From: Luzula sylvatica
Lineage: Eukaryota; Streptophyta; Magnoliopsida; Poales; Juncaceae
Length of the DNA stretch: 64,000 nt
Assembly (NCBI GenBank): GCA_946800325.1
Contig: OX326959.1
Span: 46,499,566 to 46,563,565, forward strand
Direction: 5' to 3'
Below the pieces are notes generated by a model that saw only the letters and a list, made by a program, of their open reading frames with translations, was not told the DNA's origin and searched no databases. Position 1 is the stretch's first letter, and the number at the start of each line of letters is the position of its first letter. This document shows positions 1-10,439 of the stretch, one piece after another. Position numbers and translations under genes: made by a program.

Positions 1-518
1 CAACATAATATTTTATTAATTATTGTAATGATATATTTTGCAACGCATTGATTTATTTTATGATACTATATTACAAAATAAAATCTACTATTATAGTATT
101 AACTCTATAGAGGTGTAAAAAAATCAACTCACTTTCTAGGGGGTTACTGAAGGAATCTAAAAACATAGGGGGTTTTTGATCATTTTCAGAAAAGTTAGAT
201 TGTTTTTGAAGAATTCCCCAAAAATATGTTGTCAAATTCTTACCTCTTCAAAATAAAAATAAAACATTTCGTGTTTAATTGAAATATTTTCAAATACTCA
301 AGTTCGTCCTTCTTCAGCAAGTGAATCTAAATATATTTCTTACTTTTCTCTTGGATTTTTTTATGGGTAAATTCGATAAAACATCAGTTACATTTTTTTT
401 TCATTATCTAACAAAATTTGATGCATAAACATCAATTAAGCAGATACAGTATTTTAATATTAAATATTTCATTTTATACCATATACTAAAAAAATATCAA
501 AAAAAATAATTTTCACAG
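1..518 (+). other. Last part of a CAMTA intron
   Basis: AT-rich sequence that ends in a pyrimidine/A-rich tract and a cag acceptor at 516-518, directly before the CAMTA coding exon. I see no coding sequence in it. The stretch at about 120-240 has the A/T-rich, C-run composition also seen in the inverted-repeat elements further along, but I could not set element borders. Confidence 0.6.
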
Positions 519-1000
519 GCGGTATTTAGAGGCCTTCAAGTGAGAAGGCATTACAAAAAAATAATCTGGTCCGTAGGAGTAGTAGAAAAAGCCATATTAA
601 GATGGCGATTAAAAAGGCGTGGCCTACGTGGCATCAACAGCGCTGACATGGCGACTGCCATGAAAGTGGACGATCCCATGTCCGTCCCAAGTACTGAAGA
701 GGATTCAACTGGAGAGAATCCAGTAACTGGAGAGGAGGATTTCTTCAGGATCAGTAGGGAGCAAGCTCAGGATAGGTATAAGCTCTCCGTGGTTCGAGTC
801 CAGGCACTTTTTAGGTCGTATCGAGCTCAGCAAGAGTATAGGAGAATGAAACAGACTCATCAACAAGCCTCGGTCAGTTTATTTATTTATTTATTTATTT
901 GGAGGCTTTTTTTAAAAAAATATGCAAAATTTAATTCTCGTTTTTTTTTTCCGTCTTGCAGTTGGAATTTGAGCTGAGTCAGAATGACGCTGACAATTAG
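519..1000 (+). CDS. CAMTA: CAMTA calmodulin-binding transcription activator, C-terminal exons (partial)
   Basis: The last two coding exons of a calmodulin-binding transcription activator are at 519-872 and 962-1000 and join in frame, ending in TAG at 998-1000. The gene begins upstream of the window. The 130 visible residues hold the conserved CAMTA calmodulin-binding region, with the core WSVGVVEKAILRWRLKRRGL, followed by an acidic linker and a last IQ-type segment (VVRVQALFRSYRAQQEYRRM). CAMTAs are nuclear factors that bind CGCG boxes through an N-terminal CG-1 domain and respond to Ca2+/calmodulin in cold, stress and immune signalling; those N-terminal domains lie outside the window. The wording of the motif region is closest to what I know of the CAMTA5/6 group, but the paralogue is not certain. 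The intron at 873-961 has GT-AG borders and a (TTTA)n run near its start. Confidence 0.9.
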
Positions 1001-2082
1001 TATTGTTTTGAAGGGCTTCTTAATAATAATAGTAATAATAATGTTTATGGTATTGTTAATAATGTGTTTTTAAATTTGTAGAGCAGTAATAATGTGTTGT
1101 AAAAAAGCCATTATTATGTACAGTGGTAACTAGGCTTACATTGCTATTTGCGTGTACTTTTTTTTTGTGAAGTAGAGACTTAGAGTGCTTGTAAATTAAA
1201 GCATAAGGTTTCGGTCATTATTATCGTGGCGAATTTGTTTTAAGTTTTTTTTTTATTATGTGAAAAGGTTTCGTTTTCTTTATGTTTGATTAACTTTAGA
1301 TATTTGTACACATGTTGAGTGTCAATTTTGGTTGGTTCAAATTTTTCTTAAATAAATAACAAATTACATTTTGAATTTGTTATTTGGAAATTTAATTAAG
1401 CCTCAATTTTCTGCCATGAATAAAAAAAATAGCGCGCTCTGAAAATGAGGCTTAGACATGGTATGATGAGAAATTTTGATGATATAAATTTTTAATATTT
1501 TTTATTATTTCACATCAGGTTATACCACAGAAGAGGGGTGCATTTCAATTATTTATGATTATGATTTGACTTTTGAGCTTTGATTTTAAATGCTAACGAA
1601 ATTATTTGATAATCAAAGTATATGTATTTCTTGTTATACGACTTCTTTTTATTTTTTATGCAACACTATTACGACGACAACAAAAAAAAACTTCTTTTTT
1701 ATGTGACTTATTAGCATCTAACAATTTGGATTCATTTTCGTTTATGAATTTCGTATTTTAGAATTCTAAGTGACTTTTTTGGGTGGTTGAATTTAGCAAT
1801 TGCAGCTTATAATTCAACAATTACCAGTGAGGATGAAGAAGTGGAAATATTGAAGCTTTATTTTGTAGAAATAAATATTATTCAATTAATATAGTGTTTA
1901 CATTGTATATTACCCAACAAGTAACAATTTATAACATTTCACATTTTAACAAAATATCTATTCTAATAATCATGTCAATTCGCCGAAACTAAAATAAAAT
2001 ACATCTTTTATAATAAAAAATCGCTCCTTCTGCCTGAAAAATAGTCCTCTTCTAATTAAAAGAGAATGCCCAAATTAATCTT
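1001..2082. other. Convergent 3' flanks of CAMTA and mTERF genes
   Basis: AT-rich sequence between two convergent genes. It should hold the 3' UTR of the CAMTA gene on the left and that of the mTERF gene on the right. I see no open frame with family features and no clear repeat. Confidence 0.5.
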
Positions 2083-3795
2083 TTAATGACGGTGCAACCT
2101 TTTCCTTGAAAATTTCTCAAGCCATTGCTTCGGAGCACAAGGATGTATTTCATATAAATTCACAATAAATCTCTTTTCTGAATTAGCCAACACTGTGGCT
2201 GGAGCGAAAAGGGGTTTTTTCAACAAACCATTCTCTCTCAACCAATTTAAAATTTCATATCTAGGTTTAACCCTATTTTCCAAATCAAAGATCAAAAAAC
2301 CAGGAAATTGAGCCAAACAATCCAAATCATACCCCAAATCCTTGCAGAGAAAATTTGCCTTCTCGATTATACTTTCTTTCGATTGATTGAGCAATTTGGG
2401 GGTTGAATTTACCATTTTGCATAGTTTGCTATATTCAATTCCCATTTCTAAAAGGCAATCAAATCGTTCTTTTAGTTGTTCGTTCGTGCCGTTTATTACA
2501 GCTGCTTTACGTGGCATGAATTTATTCGTACCAAACCCTAAATATTGTAAAAAGTCAATCTTTTTATCTAAATATTCGGCATATCTGTTCAATTTTTGCT
2601 TCTCCAAAGCATTCGCGAATTTCTCTTCGATCCCCAAATCGTAATTTGAATCCTCGGAAACAAATTCGGCAGAGAGAAATTTGAGATCATTATTTTTTAG
2701 AGTTTCGTCAAGAAACCAGTCTGATAAACCAATTATGGCCATTATAGCAGGTACATTTCCCAATTTATTTTGTCCAATAATAAAAGGGTACTCTTTAATA
2801 AGCCATTTCACCTCTGTTTCCTTTAATCCAATTTTAAACAAGTAGTGTGGGATTGAAATCATAGTATTATCCAAATCTGGATTGAAAATTTCTCGCGAGT
2901 GCTTCAAAAGAAACTTCCCCAAATCCTCTTTCATCATGCCCAATTTCGCGAAAGAACCCAATCTATTTTTCAGTTCCTCCTTTGTCAAATCCAAAATTAC
3001 CCATTTATTAGCCCCTAAAAGTTGCCCAATAGACCCTTCGGCCGAACCCAATTCGTAAAAAACCCTAATTTTCTCACAAATAGTCAAAAACTTATCTACA
3101 TCAGCATCTGTCTCGCTCGCTACACCATGAGCCACAAAGAAGGCCTCGAGATCTTGTAACAGAAGATCGACATCATCTCTAAGCAGAACCTTAGGAAACG
3201 CAAAACAAATCGCAATGACGCAATCTCTCGAACTAAGCCCTATATTCTCCACCATATTAATTCTCTTAATTAGATCAATTGGGGCAACGCGGAGAGCTTG
3301 AGAGGGGTAAAGAATCCCCAATTTCTCATAAGGAAATCCAAAATGGATCAATTGGGATACTCCTTCAACCAATCGAGAATCATCAGAGAGATATATTGAA
3401 TCGGAGGGTTTTGGGTCAGAAACCCCAATTGATTCATAAAAGAACTCGAATTCGTTAATGGGGGGTTGAAAAATGAACCAATGGCTAAAGAAATGATTGA
3501 AATTGCTTTGGGAGAAATCATCAGAGGGGTACTTGATCCGACTCAAATGGGCAGAGAGAGAACAAGGGGAATGGAGAGAGATTTGCTCCGCAAGAGAGTG
3601 AGGTAGAGAGCGAGTCGAGTAGAGGTAGTCAGTCAATGCTGACGTGGCTGCCTCGAATGCTTGCCTTTTGCACCAGTATGGAAGACCGGCCGTTTTGGGC
3701 AGTCCTGGCGGACGAGAAGTAGAGGTGGAGAAGAGGCTGAACGAGAATATGCGTAGCTTCGTTGGGGCTTTACGCAAAATGGAGAAGACGAGCAT
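2083..3795 (-). CDS. MTERF18: Mitochondrial mTERF-family protein (mTERF18/SHOT1-like)
   Basis: A single-exon gene for 570 residues. The first 30 or so residues are rich in Arg, Ser and Leu with no acidic residue, typical of a mitochondrial presequence. The rest carries degenerate mTERF repeats of about 30 residues, each with a Leu/Pro-rich helix-turn-helix pattern such as the segments around YPFIIGQ, TPKLLNQSK and FPGFLIFDLENRVKPRYEIL. mTERF proteins bind organellar nucleic acids and act in transcription termination, splicing or translation. The length, the lack of introns and the overall sequence pattern fit the MTERF18/SHOT1 type of Arabidopsis, a mitochondrial protein known for a heat-tolerance phenotype. 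Assignment to the mTERF family is secure; orthology to MTERF18 is from memory of the family. The start shown is the first Met and gives the presequence. Confidence 0.85.
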   Translation of the reverse strand: MLVFSILRKAPTKLRIFSFSLFSTSTSRPPGLPKTAGLPYWCKRQAFEAATSALTDYLYSTRSLPHSLAEQISLHSPCSLSAHLSRIKYPSDDFSQSNFNHFFSHWFIFQPPINEFEFFYESIGVSDPKPSDSIYLSDDSRLVEGVSQLIHFGFPYEKLGILYPSQALRVAPIDLIKRINMVENIGLSSRDCVIAICFAFPKVLLRDDVDLLLQDLEAFFVAHGVASETDADVDKFLTICEKIRVFYELGSAEGSIGQLLGANKWVILDLTKEELKNRLGSFAKLGMMKEDLGKFLLKHSREIFNPDLDNTMISIPHYLFKIGLKETEVKWLIKEYPFIIGQNKLGNVPAIMAIIGLSDWFLDETLKNNDLKFLSAEFVSEDSNYDLGIEEKFANALEKQKLNRYAEYLDKKIDFLQYLGFGTNKFMPRKAAVINGTNEQLKERFDCLLEMGIEYSKLCKMVNSTPKLLNQSKESIIEKANFLCKDLGYDLDCLAQFPGFLIFDLENRVKPRYEILNWLRENGLLKKPLFAPATVLANSEKRFIVNLYEIHPCAPKQWLEKFSRKRLHRH

Positions 3796-3877
3796 GGTGG
3801 AATCAGCGTCTTCGATTCTTCACCTCACCCTCATGCTCCAGATGGAGAGAAAAAGAGAGAAGGGGTTTTAGCTTTTA

Positions 3878-6027
3878 GGGCGTGTTTGCTAGGTCAGTTT
3901 TGTGTAGCAGCAAACTCATAGTTGCAGGAAACCAATATATGAATATCAGGAAACTATGATAGCAGGAATATGCAAAAGCTATGAGTGTAGGATGTTTAAA
4001 AAGTGTTTGATGAAAATAATAGGATTAGATGTAGTAGATGAATAAAATTTTCTAGAATTGTGTTATTTATTATGAAATTATGTAACTATCAAATTTATTT
4101 TTTAACCATACCAATAATTTAAAATAATTTTAGAGAATATATTTTTTTTTAATATCATTAACTTTTAAAAATATTATTTTTTAACATAATTAATTTGTAG
4201 GAAATAATGGCACATAATCATTAGAGAATATTATAAAGAATAATAGAATATAATCATTACAGAATATTATAGGGCATATAATCATTAGAGCATATTTTTA
4301 ATACAACCATTACATAAGCATGCCATGCTCTTTCATTTTTGAAACACAACAATGTTTCATCTAGTTGATCCATACATAGCTCTCTACATAGCTCTCTACA
4401 TTCATATCTACAAAAATGGATGATTTTATTCGTAGAAAAAATCAAGAAGAAGAAAATGAAATGCGAGATCTAATAATGGCATATAATCATGAACTCTCAT
4501 CGTCATCGTCACAAAAAACTCCATGCCATACATCCATCTTGCGAGGTGAAATGTGGGTTACAGAAGTACTAGAAGGCCATGAGTGTCGTTCGAAACGCGA
4601 ATTTCGTATGGAATCTCATGTTTTTCGGATAATACTAAATTCGGATAATACTAAATTCTATCCTTATTTTAAGGTACATTGTCTAGTTATATTTTTATGC
4701 GTTATTAAATTTTGAAGTATCATTCATTTTGTCATAACAAACTTTTACTTCAGGACTGCGTCGGTGCTATTGACGGAACACATGTACCGATAACAGTTCC
4801 ATGCCACTTACAAGATCCATACCTTAATAGAAAGCAAACATTATCACAAAATGTTATGGTTGCTTGTGATTTTAGTAATCGGTTTGTATATGTTTTGTCT
4901 GGGTGGGAGGGCTCTGCTTCAGATGCCTTGGTACTCAAGAGTGCAATTGATGATTGCGGTTTTTACGTACCGCAAAATAAATTCTACTTAGTCGATGCAG
5001 GATATGCAAATACACCGAGTTTTATTGCTCCGTATCGTGGTGTGAGATATTATTTGAAAGAACAAGGTAGAGCAAATCAGAAACCCAAAGATTACAAGGA
5101 ACTTTTCAATCTTCGTCATGCACAACTAAGAAATCACGTGGAGCGAATAATTGGTGTGCTTAAAATGAGATTTCCTATACTAAAAATTACAACATATCAT
5201 ACGCTTGAATCGCAGAGAGATATAGTCACAGCTGCATGTGTCATTCATAATTTTATTGGTAATCATAATGGGAACATGACGTGGCCACTTCATGCTAATT
5301 CTGAAATATCGGCAAATGAGTTTGTGTCCGTACCCGAAGGAGATAATACTTATAATGGAAATATCGAATCACTAAATAATCAACGAGTAGCAGGTACTCA
5401 AAAATGAGATGAAATTGCTATGAAGATGTGGGAAGACTACGTCAATAAATATAGAATTGGCTAACATTGAGAATTTTATTTTTTAATTGTATCGCTTTCT
5501 AGTTGTAATTTTAAATTTAAATTATTATTAATAAGAGTTCAATATATAATTATTATTGTTATTATTATTATTATTATTATTATTACAATTATTACAATAA
5601 TTATTTCCAAATACATTATTATTATTGTTATTTCTAAATACATTATTATTATTATTAAAATAATTATTTCTTATTATAATTAGTATCATTTATTATTATT
5701 AATAATTGCTAAATTAAAGTAAGCAACACATAAAAATATTAAAATTATAACCTTCAATAGCCATAAAATTATTACCTAACAAGAAAAAATTATATTAAAA
5801 TTAAAGAACCAATGGAAATTAAAGTAAGCAACACATTTTTCTCTCTCCCTTCATAGCCAAAAATCAAGTCTGATTGGATTTTTCAAACCCAACAACAAAC
5901 CATACTTTTTCTTCACATCCTAGCCTTCCTACCCACAAAACAACAAATCCTATGTTGAGTCCGAACACTCCCAAAACCTGCTAATCTGCACTTCCTAATG
6001 CTAAAAAATGACCCCTCCGAACAGGGC
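3878..6027 (+). mobile_element. PIF/Harbinger DNA transposon with degenerate TIRs
   Basis: A 2,150 bp element flanked by an exact TTA duplication (3875-3877 and 6028-6030), the target-site type of the PIF/Harbinger superfamily. The left end reads GGGCGTGTTTGC and the right end, read inward, GCCCTGTTCGGAG; these are imperfect terminal inverted repeats. Inside is a damaged DDE transposase at 4416-5407. The rest is AT-rich and includes many ATT runs from 5530 to 5720. The second (Myb-like) reading frame of autonomous family members is not seen, so the copy is probably immobile. It sits in a non-coding block that also occurs at 8730-10350. Confidence 0.85.
4416..5464 (+). pseudogene. Harbinger transposase (DDE_Tnp_4 type), internally deleted
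   Basis: Two exons, 4416-4673 and 4754-5407, join in frame across a GT-AG intron at 4674-4753. The second exon has the DDE signatures of Harbinger nucleases: DCVGAIDGTHVP (first Asp), LVDAGYAN (second Asp) and NHVERIIGVLKMRFPIL (Glu). The N-terminal region runs from an ESHVF segment almost directly to FYPYFK, so the roughly 100-residue helix-turn-helix part normally found between them is missing. A 16-base direct repeat (TCGGATAATACTAAAT twice, about 4627-4657) marks the scar. A TGA at 5405-5407 cuts off the conserved DEIAMKMW tail, which stays open in the same frame to 5464. I treat it as a decayed transposase. The DDE residues are intact, but the DNA-binding part is lost. Confidence 0.85.
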
Positions 6028-6340
6028 TTAGGGTTTTGGCGGGAATTTTGCAAACAAATACCTACATTATTGGAAATTACTAACAAACCCTTCTAATTTA
6101 ACATGCCTGATGGATTTAATATTTTAATCTGACTTTCTGCCTTTCCCAAAGGATAGGGTTTTTATTTATTAAAATAAAGGATTTGTTTGCAATTTCCAAA
6201 AATATATGGGTTTGTATGAAAGTTTTAGCATAATGCAGGGCCTTCTTTTTAGCTTTTAACTTGACGTAAATCTTTTTTTAAACAAAAATAAATAAATTAC
6301 ACATCGAGTTAGAAGAAACATAAGGAGAAGTTGCCTATGA
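6028..6340. repeat. Duplicated non-coding block, copy A, left part
   Basis: Sequence starting at TTAGGGTTTTGGCGGG is closely matched at 8736-8860 and 9918-10115. Shared landmarks are the stretch with ACCTACATTATTG, the stretch with TTTCTGCCTTTCCCAAA, and ATGGGTTTGTATGAAA. Before the Harbinger insertion this copy continued leftwards into the AGAGAGAAGG sequence at 3855, which also precedes copy B. The block contains an imperfect inverted repeat around GCAAACAAATACC. Confidence 0.75.
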
Positions 6341-7146
6341 TTTTTTTTGTTTTTTTTTGTTTAAAAATCAGTAGGCTATTTACAATATCACTATTACAAG
6401 TCGAATATGTATTAAAAACAATGATCTAAGTTGACGATTTCGTTGATAAAATCAAGGACCTCAAACTCGTAAATAAGTTACAACACGTCGAAAGAAAACG
6501 TTTTCTTTGTATCCATGATACATTATGTAACTGGAAATCCAAGTCTGTTATCTTGATTCTCGGATTTAGAAAGTATAATAAAGTAAGAATTAAGATTCTC
6601 GGAAAAGAAAAATCAGGTTTTGATATAATAAACTGTTTTTCTGGATTTTGAGTAAAGGAACGAATCAAATTTCAGTGTTTCTTATTCTGAATTGTTAGAG
6701 AATTGAGAAAAAAAAAACCTATGAAAAATCAGGAAAGAAGAATTGGGAAAGGGAGATCGCTCATATTTCTTCGTTCGTCTCTGCAGATTCGTGTATATTC
6801 GTTCTTCGTAGTGTTTCATTCGTGTCTCTTCGCTCGTGCTTCGTTAATGGGGAATTGGATCGCGCTTCGTCTTTGCAAATTAGGGCTATGAAATCTATGA
6901 AGTCGAATTGCAGTCCAAATAGGTCCACGATCTTGATTGCAGACGAAAAAAACGAATTTCAGATGACACCGATTGGCGAGAGCGATGAAAATCGATCACA
7001 AGAGAAGAACGCAATAAATTACACAGTCTTGATCTACGGTCACAGTCGACTGTCCAGGTAAATCTCACTGTGGCTATCGTCACTAGCGAAAGAGAAAGAG
7101 AAAGGTCGCCACGAGTCTTTTTTTCTGGTTATTTAGGTCGCCACTC
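6341..7146 (-). mobile_element. Retroposon-like insertion with 9-bp target duplication
   Basis: An 806 bp insertion flanked by the exact 9-mer TGCCTATGA (6332-6340 and 7147-7155). Comparison with the uninterrupted copy at about 10148 shows the empty site. The left end is T-rich (T8-G-T9-G-T3), as expected for the A-rich tail of a retroposon on the minus strand, and I see no terminal inverted repeats. A diverged relative lies at 53130-54097 and also starts with a T run. No reading frame of a known family is present, so it is non-autonomous. A Mutator-type element also makes 9-bp duplications and cannot be fully excluded. Confidence 0.6.
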
Positions 7147-7350
7147 TGCCTATGAAATATTTAATTATGCAAACATAGTAAATTGCTTGGTGTACTTTCA
7201 TATATGCCCCTCTTTAACTAATTAGGAAAAAACCATTCAATATTAATTTCCAAACCACAAACTTGCAAGTTGCAACCTCATAAATTCATACCATTATTTA
7301 ATTCTAAGACCATCACTCAGAAATTGCGACACAAAAACATAATCCTTTTC
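7147..7350. repeat. Duplicated non-coding block, copy A, right part
   Basis: Closely matches 10148-10352, including the shared stretches AAATATTTAATTATGCAAAC, AATTAGGAAAAAACCATTCA, ACCATCACTYA and ACACAAAAACATA. It is the promoter-proximal part of the CDC123 gene in this copy. Its twin lies downstream of that gene. Confidence 0.75.
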
Positions 7351-7598
7351 CCCTTCGTCTCTCTCCTCGTTTTGGAAAGCTTGGCTAATCTCTTTGCTTG
7401 TCGCCGCCGCCTGAAGCTTGTAAATCTCCACCATCCAGAGCAACTCTCCGACGCATATTCTTTCTAGTATGTAATGATTAATAGTTTTAATTTGTGGGGA
7501 TTAATTGGTGATTTTCATTTGTCGGTATTTCTCAATTTTTGATGTTTTTCTGTTCTTTCACCACAGGTACTTATTTCATTGATTTTGAGAAGAAAAGA

Positions 7599-8612
7599 AT
7601 GGTGCTTCTAGAAGATCTGATTGAGTGCCAGTTACCCAAATGGTACCCTGTTTTCAAGCCGCATACGATCCGAACTCTCTTTCATCCTCTTCCTCAATCT
7701 TATCTCTCTTATCTTCAAGGCCTCTCCTCCACCGGTTCCGATTCCCCTCCCCAATTCGTCCTCCCAAATTCCAATTCCATTTTCCCACAATTTGATTCCC
7801 ACACCATATTACCAAATCCCGATTCCGGGTTCCAAAATTCCGATTTTGATTCTGAAATTGAGGTCCCGACTTTTCCAGAACTGGAATTGGAAGTCGAGAA
7901 ATCAATTTCCAGTCTCGGCGGAAAAGTAGTTCCCAAGCTTAATTGGAGCGCACCCGTAGATGCCACGTGGATATCTTCCATTGGTTCTTTAAAGTGCGGA
8001 TCTTTCTCTGAAATCTCTCTTTTACTTCACTCTTCAGATTGTATCATCCATGATTTAACCGAAGCTTTATCTTCCTGCAAAGATTTTGAAAATTTGAAAG
8101 CGAATGAGAATGAATTTGAGTTTTATTTAGGTTTAAGGAAATGGGTTCCGGATATCGAACCCGAATCAGAATTTCGATGCTTTGTTCGAAATAAAGATCT
8201 AATCGGAATATCTCAAAGAGAAGTTAGCGCATTTTACCCGTCTTTATTAACCCAAGAGGACCAAATTGTAAATTCAATCTCCAATTTCTTCGAAGAGATT
8301 ATTCAACCTGATTTTAGGCTCAAAGACTACACATTTGACGTTTATATAACCCAAAAGGGAAAGGTTGTTTTATTAGATTTCAACCCTTGGGGCGGATTTA
8401 CATTGCCTTTGTTGTTCGATTGGGAAGAACTGGAAATAAGAGAAGATAGAGGGGTTGAATTGAAAATAGTGGAGGATAAGTTAGGGGTGAGACCGGGGAT
8501 CAAAACTGCGGTTCCGTATGATTATTTGGATAGGAGTGAAGGGAGTGGTTGGGACGAGTTTTTAAGAAAGGCTGAGGTTGAAACTCGAAGTCAAATGAAA
8601 ACCGAGGACTAA
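7599..8612 (+). CDS. CDC123: CDC123/D123-type eIF2 assembly factor
   Basis: A 337-residue single coding exon. CDC123 is a cytosolic ATP-grasp-like chaperone that binds the eIF2 gamma subunit and promotes assembly of the eIF2 complex. Family hallmarks are visible: the N-terminal LPKWYPVFK, the central KLNWSAPVDATWIS, the SEFRCFVRNKDLIGISQR segment, and the C-terminal DYTFDVYITQKGKVVLLDFNPWGG. The length is as expected for the plant protein; from memory the Arabidopsis counterpart is EDA35 (At4g05440). A frame open from 7539 contains an upstream Met, but a likely acceptor at 7561-7566 (ccacag) suggests that sequence is intron, so I place the start at 7599, just after it. A 5' UTR exon probably ends near 7467. 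The gene is flanked by two direct copies of a non-coding block. Confidence 0.9.
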   Translation: MVLLEDLIECQLPKWYPVFKPHTIRTLFHPLPQSYLSYLQGLSSTGSDSPPQFVLPNSNSIFPQFDSHTILPNPDSGFQNSDFDSEIEVPTFPELELEVEKSISSLGGKVVPKLNWSAPVDATWISSIGSLKCGSFSEISLLLHSSDCIIHDLTEALSSCKDFENLKANENEFEFYLGLRKWVPDIEPESEFRCFVRNKDLIGISQREVSAFYPSLLTQEDQIVNSISNFFEEIIQPDFRLKDYTFDVYITQKGKVVLLDFNPWGGFTLPLLFDWEELEIREDRGVELKIVEDKLGVRPGIKTAVPYDYLDRSEGSGWDEFLRKAEVETRSQMKTED

Positions 8613-8729
8613 AATGTATAATTGTTTAATTTTAAGGGAACTGAAATTTGAAATTTTGAATTTTTTTATTGATGTTTCTTATTAGTTTTTGTTTTATTTT
8701 CATTATGTAAAGAGAATAATAACATTATT

Positions 8730-9495
8730 CAGAGAGAAGGTTTTTTAGGGTTTTGGAGGGGAATTTGCAAGCAAATACCTACATTATTGAAAATTACTAA
8801 CAAACCCTTCCAATTTAACATGTTTGATATATTTTAAAGAACTTTCTGCCTTTCCCAAATATAATTCAAAAAATAACCTTCTTTTTGAAAATACTCCAAA
8901 TATAACCCGAAACGGGTTTTAAAATCCCACCGTTACCTGGTTTTAAAATCCCGGTGCTCTAATTACCTTCCAAAACGTGTTGTGCAGTATTAAACTAATA
9001 TCACCGGGTTTTAAAATCTCGCCGGTTTATTTAGCACTAAATACCAGGTTTTAATATACTGACGGTTTATTTAGCACTAACTACCGGGTTTTAAAAGCCC
9101 GTAGAAAAAATTAACACTAACTACCGGATTTTAAAAATCCGTCGGTTTAATACTTAATTAGCACTAATTTATACGATTAAACATAATTAACTGTAAAGAA
9201 CGAGATTTAAAAACACGGTAGAGAAAAAACCAAATTAAGGAACCGGGTTTTAAAAATCCGTCCACTAAAAGACAAAAATAATGATGAGGTACTGATGTTC
9301 GAATTTTTATCGGGTTTTTTGTCGGGGTTTTAAAATCCCGCCGGGTTTTTAATCCGGGTTTTTAAATCTAGCCGGGTTTTTTTTTCCATTTTGGACTTAA
9401 AAAATGATATAATCCGTTTGTTATTATTTAATAATAATAATAATATTAATAATTGTATTAATTTCATTAATACAATAGAAATATAAATAACATAT

Positions 9496-9526
<31 letters not shown>

Positions 9527-10352
9527 TTATATAATATTGAATTATACGATTTGTCGCGAAAAAATAAGCGAGAGAAAAAATATAATATTGAATTATACGA
9601 TTAGTGTTAATTAAGTATTAAACTGGCGGGTTTTTAAATCCGGTAGTTAGTGTTAATTTTTTCTCCGGGCTTTTAAAACCCGGTAGTCAGTGCTAAATAA
9701 ACCGTCGGTATATTAAAACCCGGTATTTAGTGCTAAATAAACCGGCGGAATTTTAAAACCCGGTGATATTAGTTTAATACTGCAAAATCTGACACAACAC
9801 GTTTTGGAAGATAATTAGAGCACCGGGATTTTAAAACCAGGTACCGGCGGGATTTTAAAACCTGTTTCGAGTTATATTTGAAATATTTTCAAAAAGAGGG
9901 TTATTTTTTTAATTTTATTCCCATAAAGGGTCACGTGCATAAATGCTCCTTATTCTTATTAAAAGAAAGGATTTGTATGCAATTCCCAATAATACATGGG
10001 TTTGTATGAAATTTTTAGCATAATGCAGGGATTTCTTATTTCCCTTCAAAAAAAAAAAATTTGACGTAAATTTTAAAATTACGCATCGAGTTAGAAGAGA
10101 AAAAAAAAACAGGATATCAGGGAAATTGCTAAAAAAAGGAAACATTGCCTATCAAATATTTAATTATGCAAACATAGTAAAACATCAAAGGAAAATTGCT
10201 TCATATACTTTCTTTTAGGTCCCTCTAAGTCTAACTAATTAGGAAAAAACCATTCAATATTAATTTCCAACCACAAACTCACAACCTCATAAACCCGTAC
10301 CACTATTTACAATCTAAAACCATCACTTACAAATCACGACACAAAAACATAT
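8730..10352. repeat. Duplicated non-coding block, copy B, interrupted by a fold-back element
   Basis: The parts 8730-8860 and 9918-10352 match copy A upstream of the CDC123 gene (about 3855-3877, 6028-6340 and 7147-7350). Copy B lacks the Harbinger and retroposon insertions but carries the fold-back element at 8861-9917. Landmarks run in the same order and orientation in both copies, so this is a direct duplication flanking one gene. Confidence 0.75.
8861..9917. mobile_element. Fold-back (long terminal inverted repeat) element with TTTTAAAA-centred motifs
   Basis: The arms at about 8861-9185 and 9590-9917 are long imperfect inverted copies of each other: the left arm from ATAACCTTCTTTTTGAAAAT onward is found reverse-complemented at the right end. 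The flanks TTCCCAAAT and TTCCCATAA are an imperfect 9-bp duplication (7 of 9), suggesting a Mutator-like TIR element. The whole element is studded with about fifteen near-palindromes of the form CGGGTTTTAAAATCCCG, the first at 8914-8928, spaced mostly 40-60 bp. The centre has a TAA microsatellite (about 9485-9525) and no coding capacity. Confidence 0.8.
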
Positions 10353-10439
10353 CGAAATGACAATTTTACCCCCCCCCCCCCCTCCAAAAAAAAAATAACA
10401 AAAAAGGAAATTCGATGAAATGGATCAAAACAAGAAAAT

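Noticed and set aside
790..805. GGTTCGAGTCC, a tRNA B-box-like string
   Set aside because: It lies inside the coding exon of CAMTA, with no A box or cloverleaf around it.
7621..7981. Alternative frames inside the CDC123 exon on both strands
   Set aside because: The Pro/Ser/Phe-rich coding sequence makes other frames open by chance; the CDC123 frame has the family motifs.
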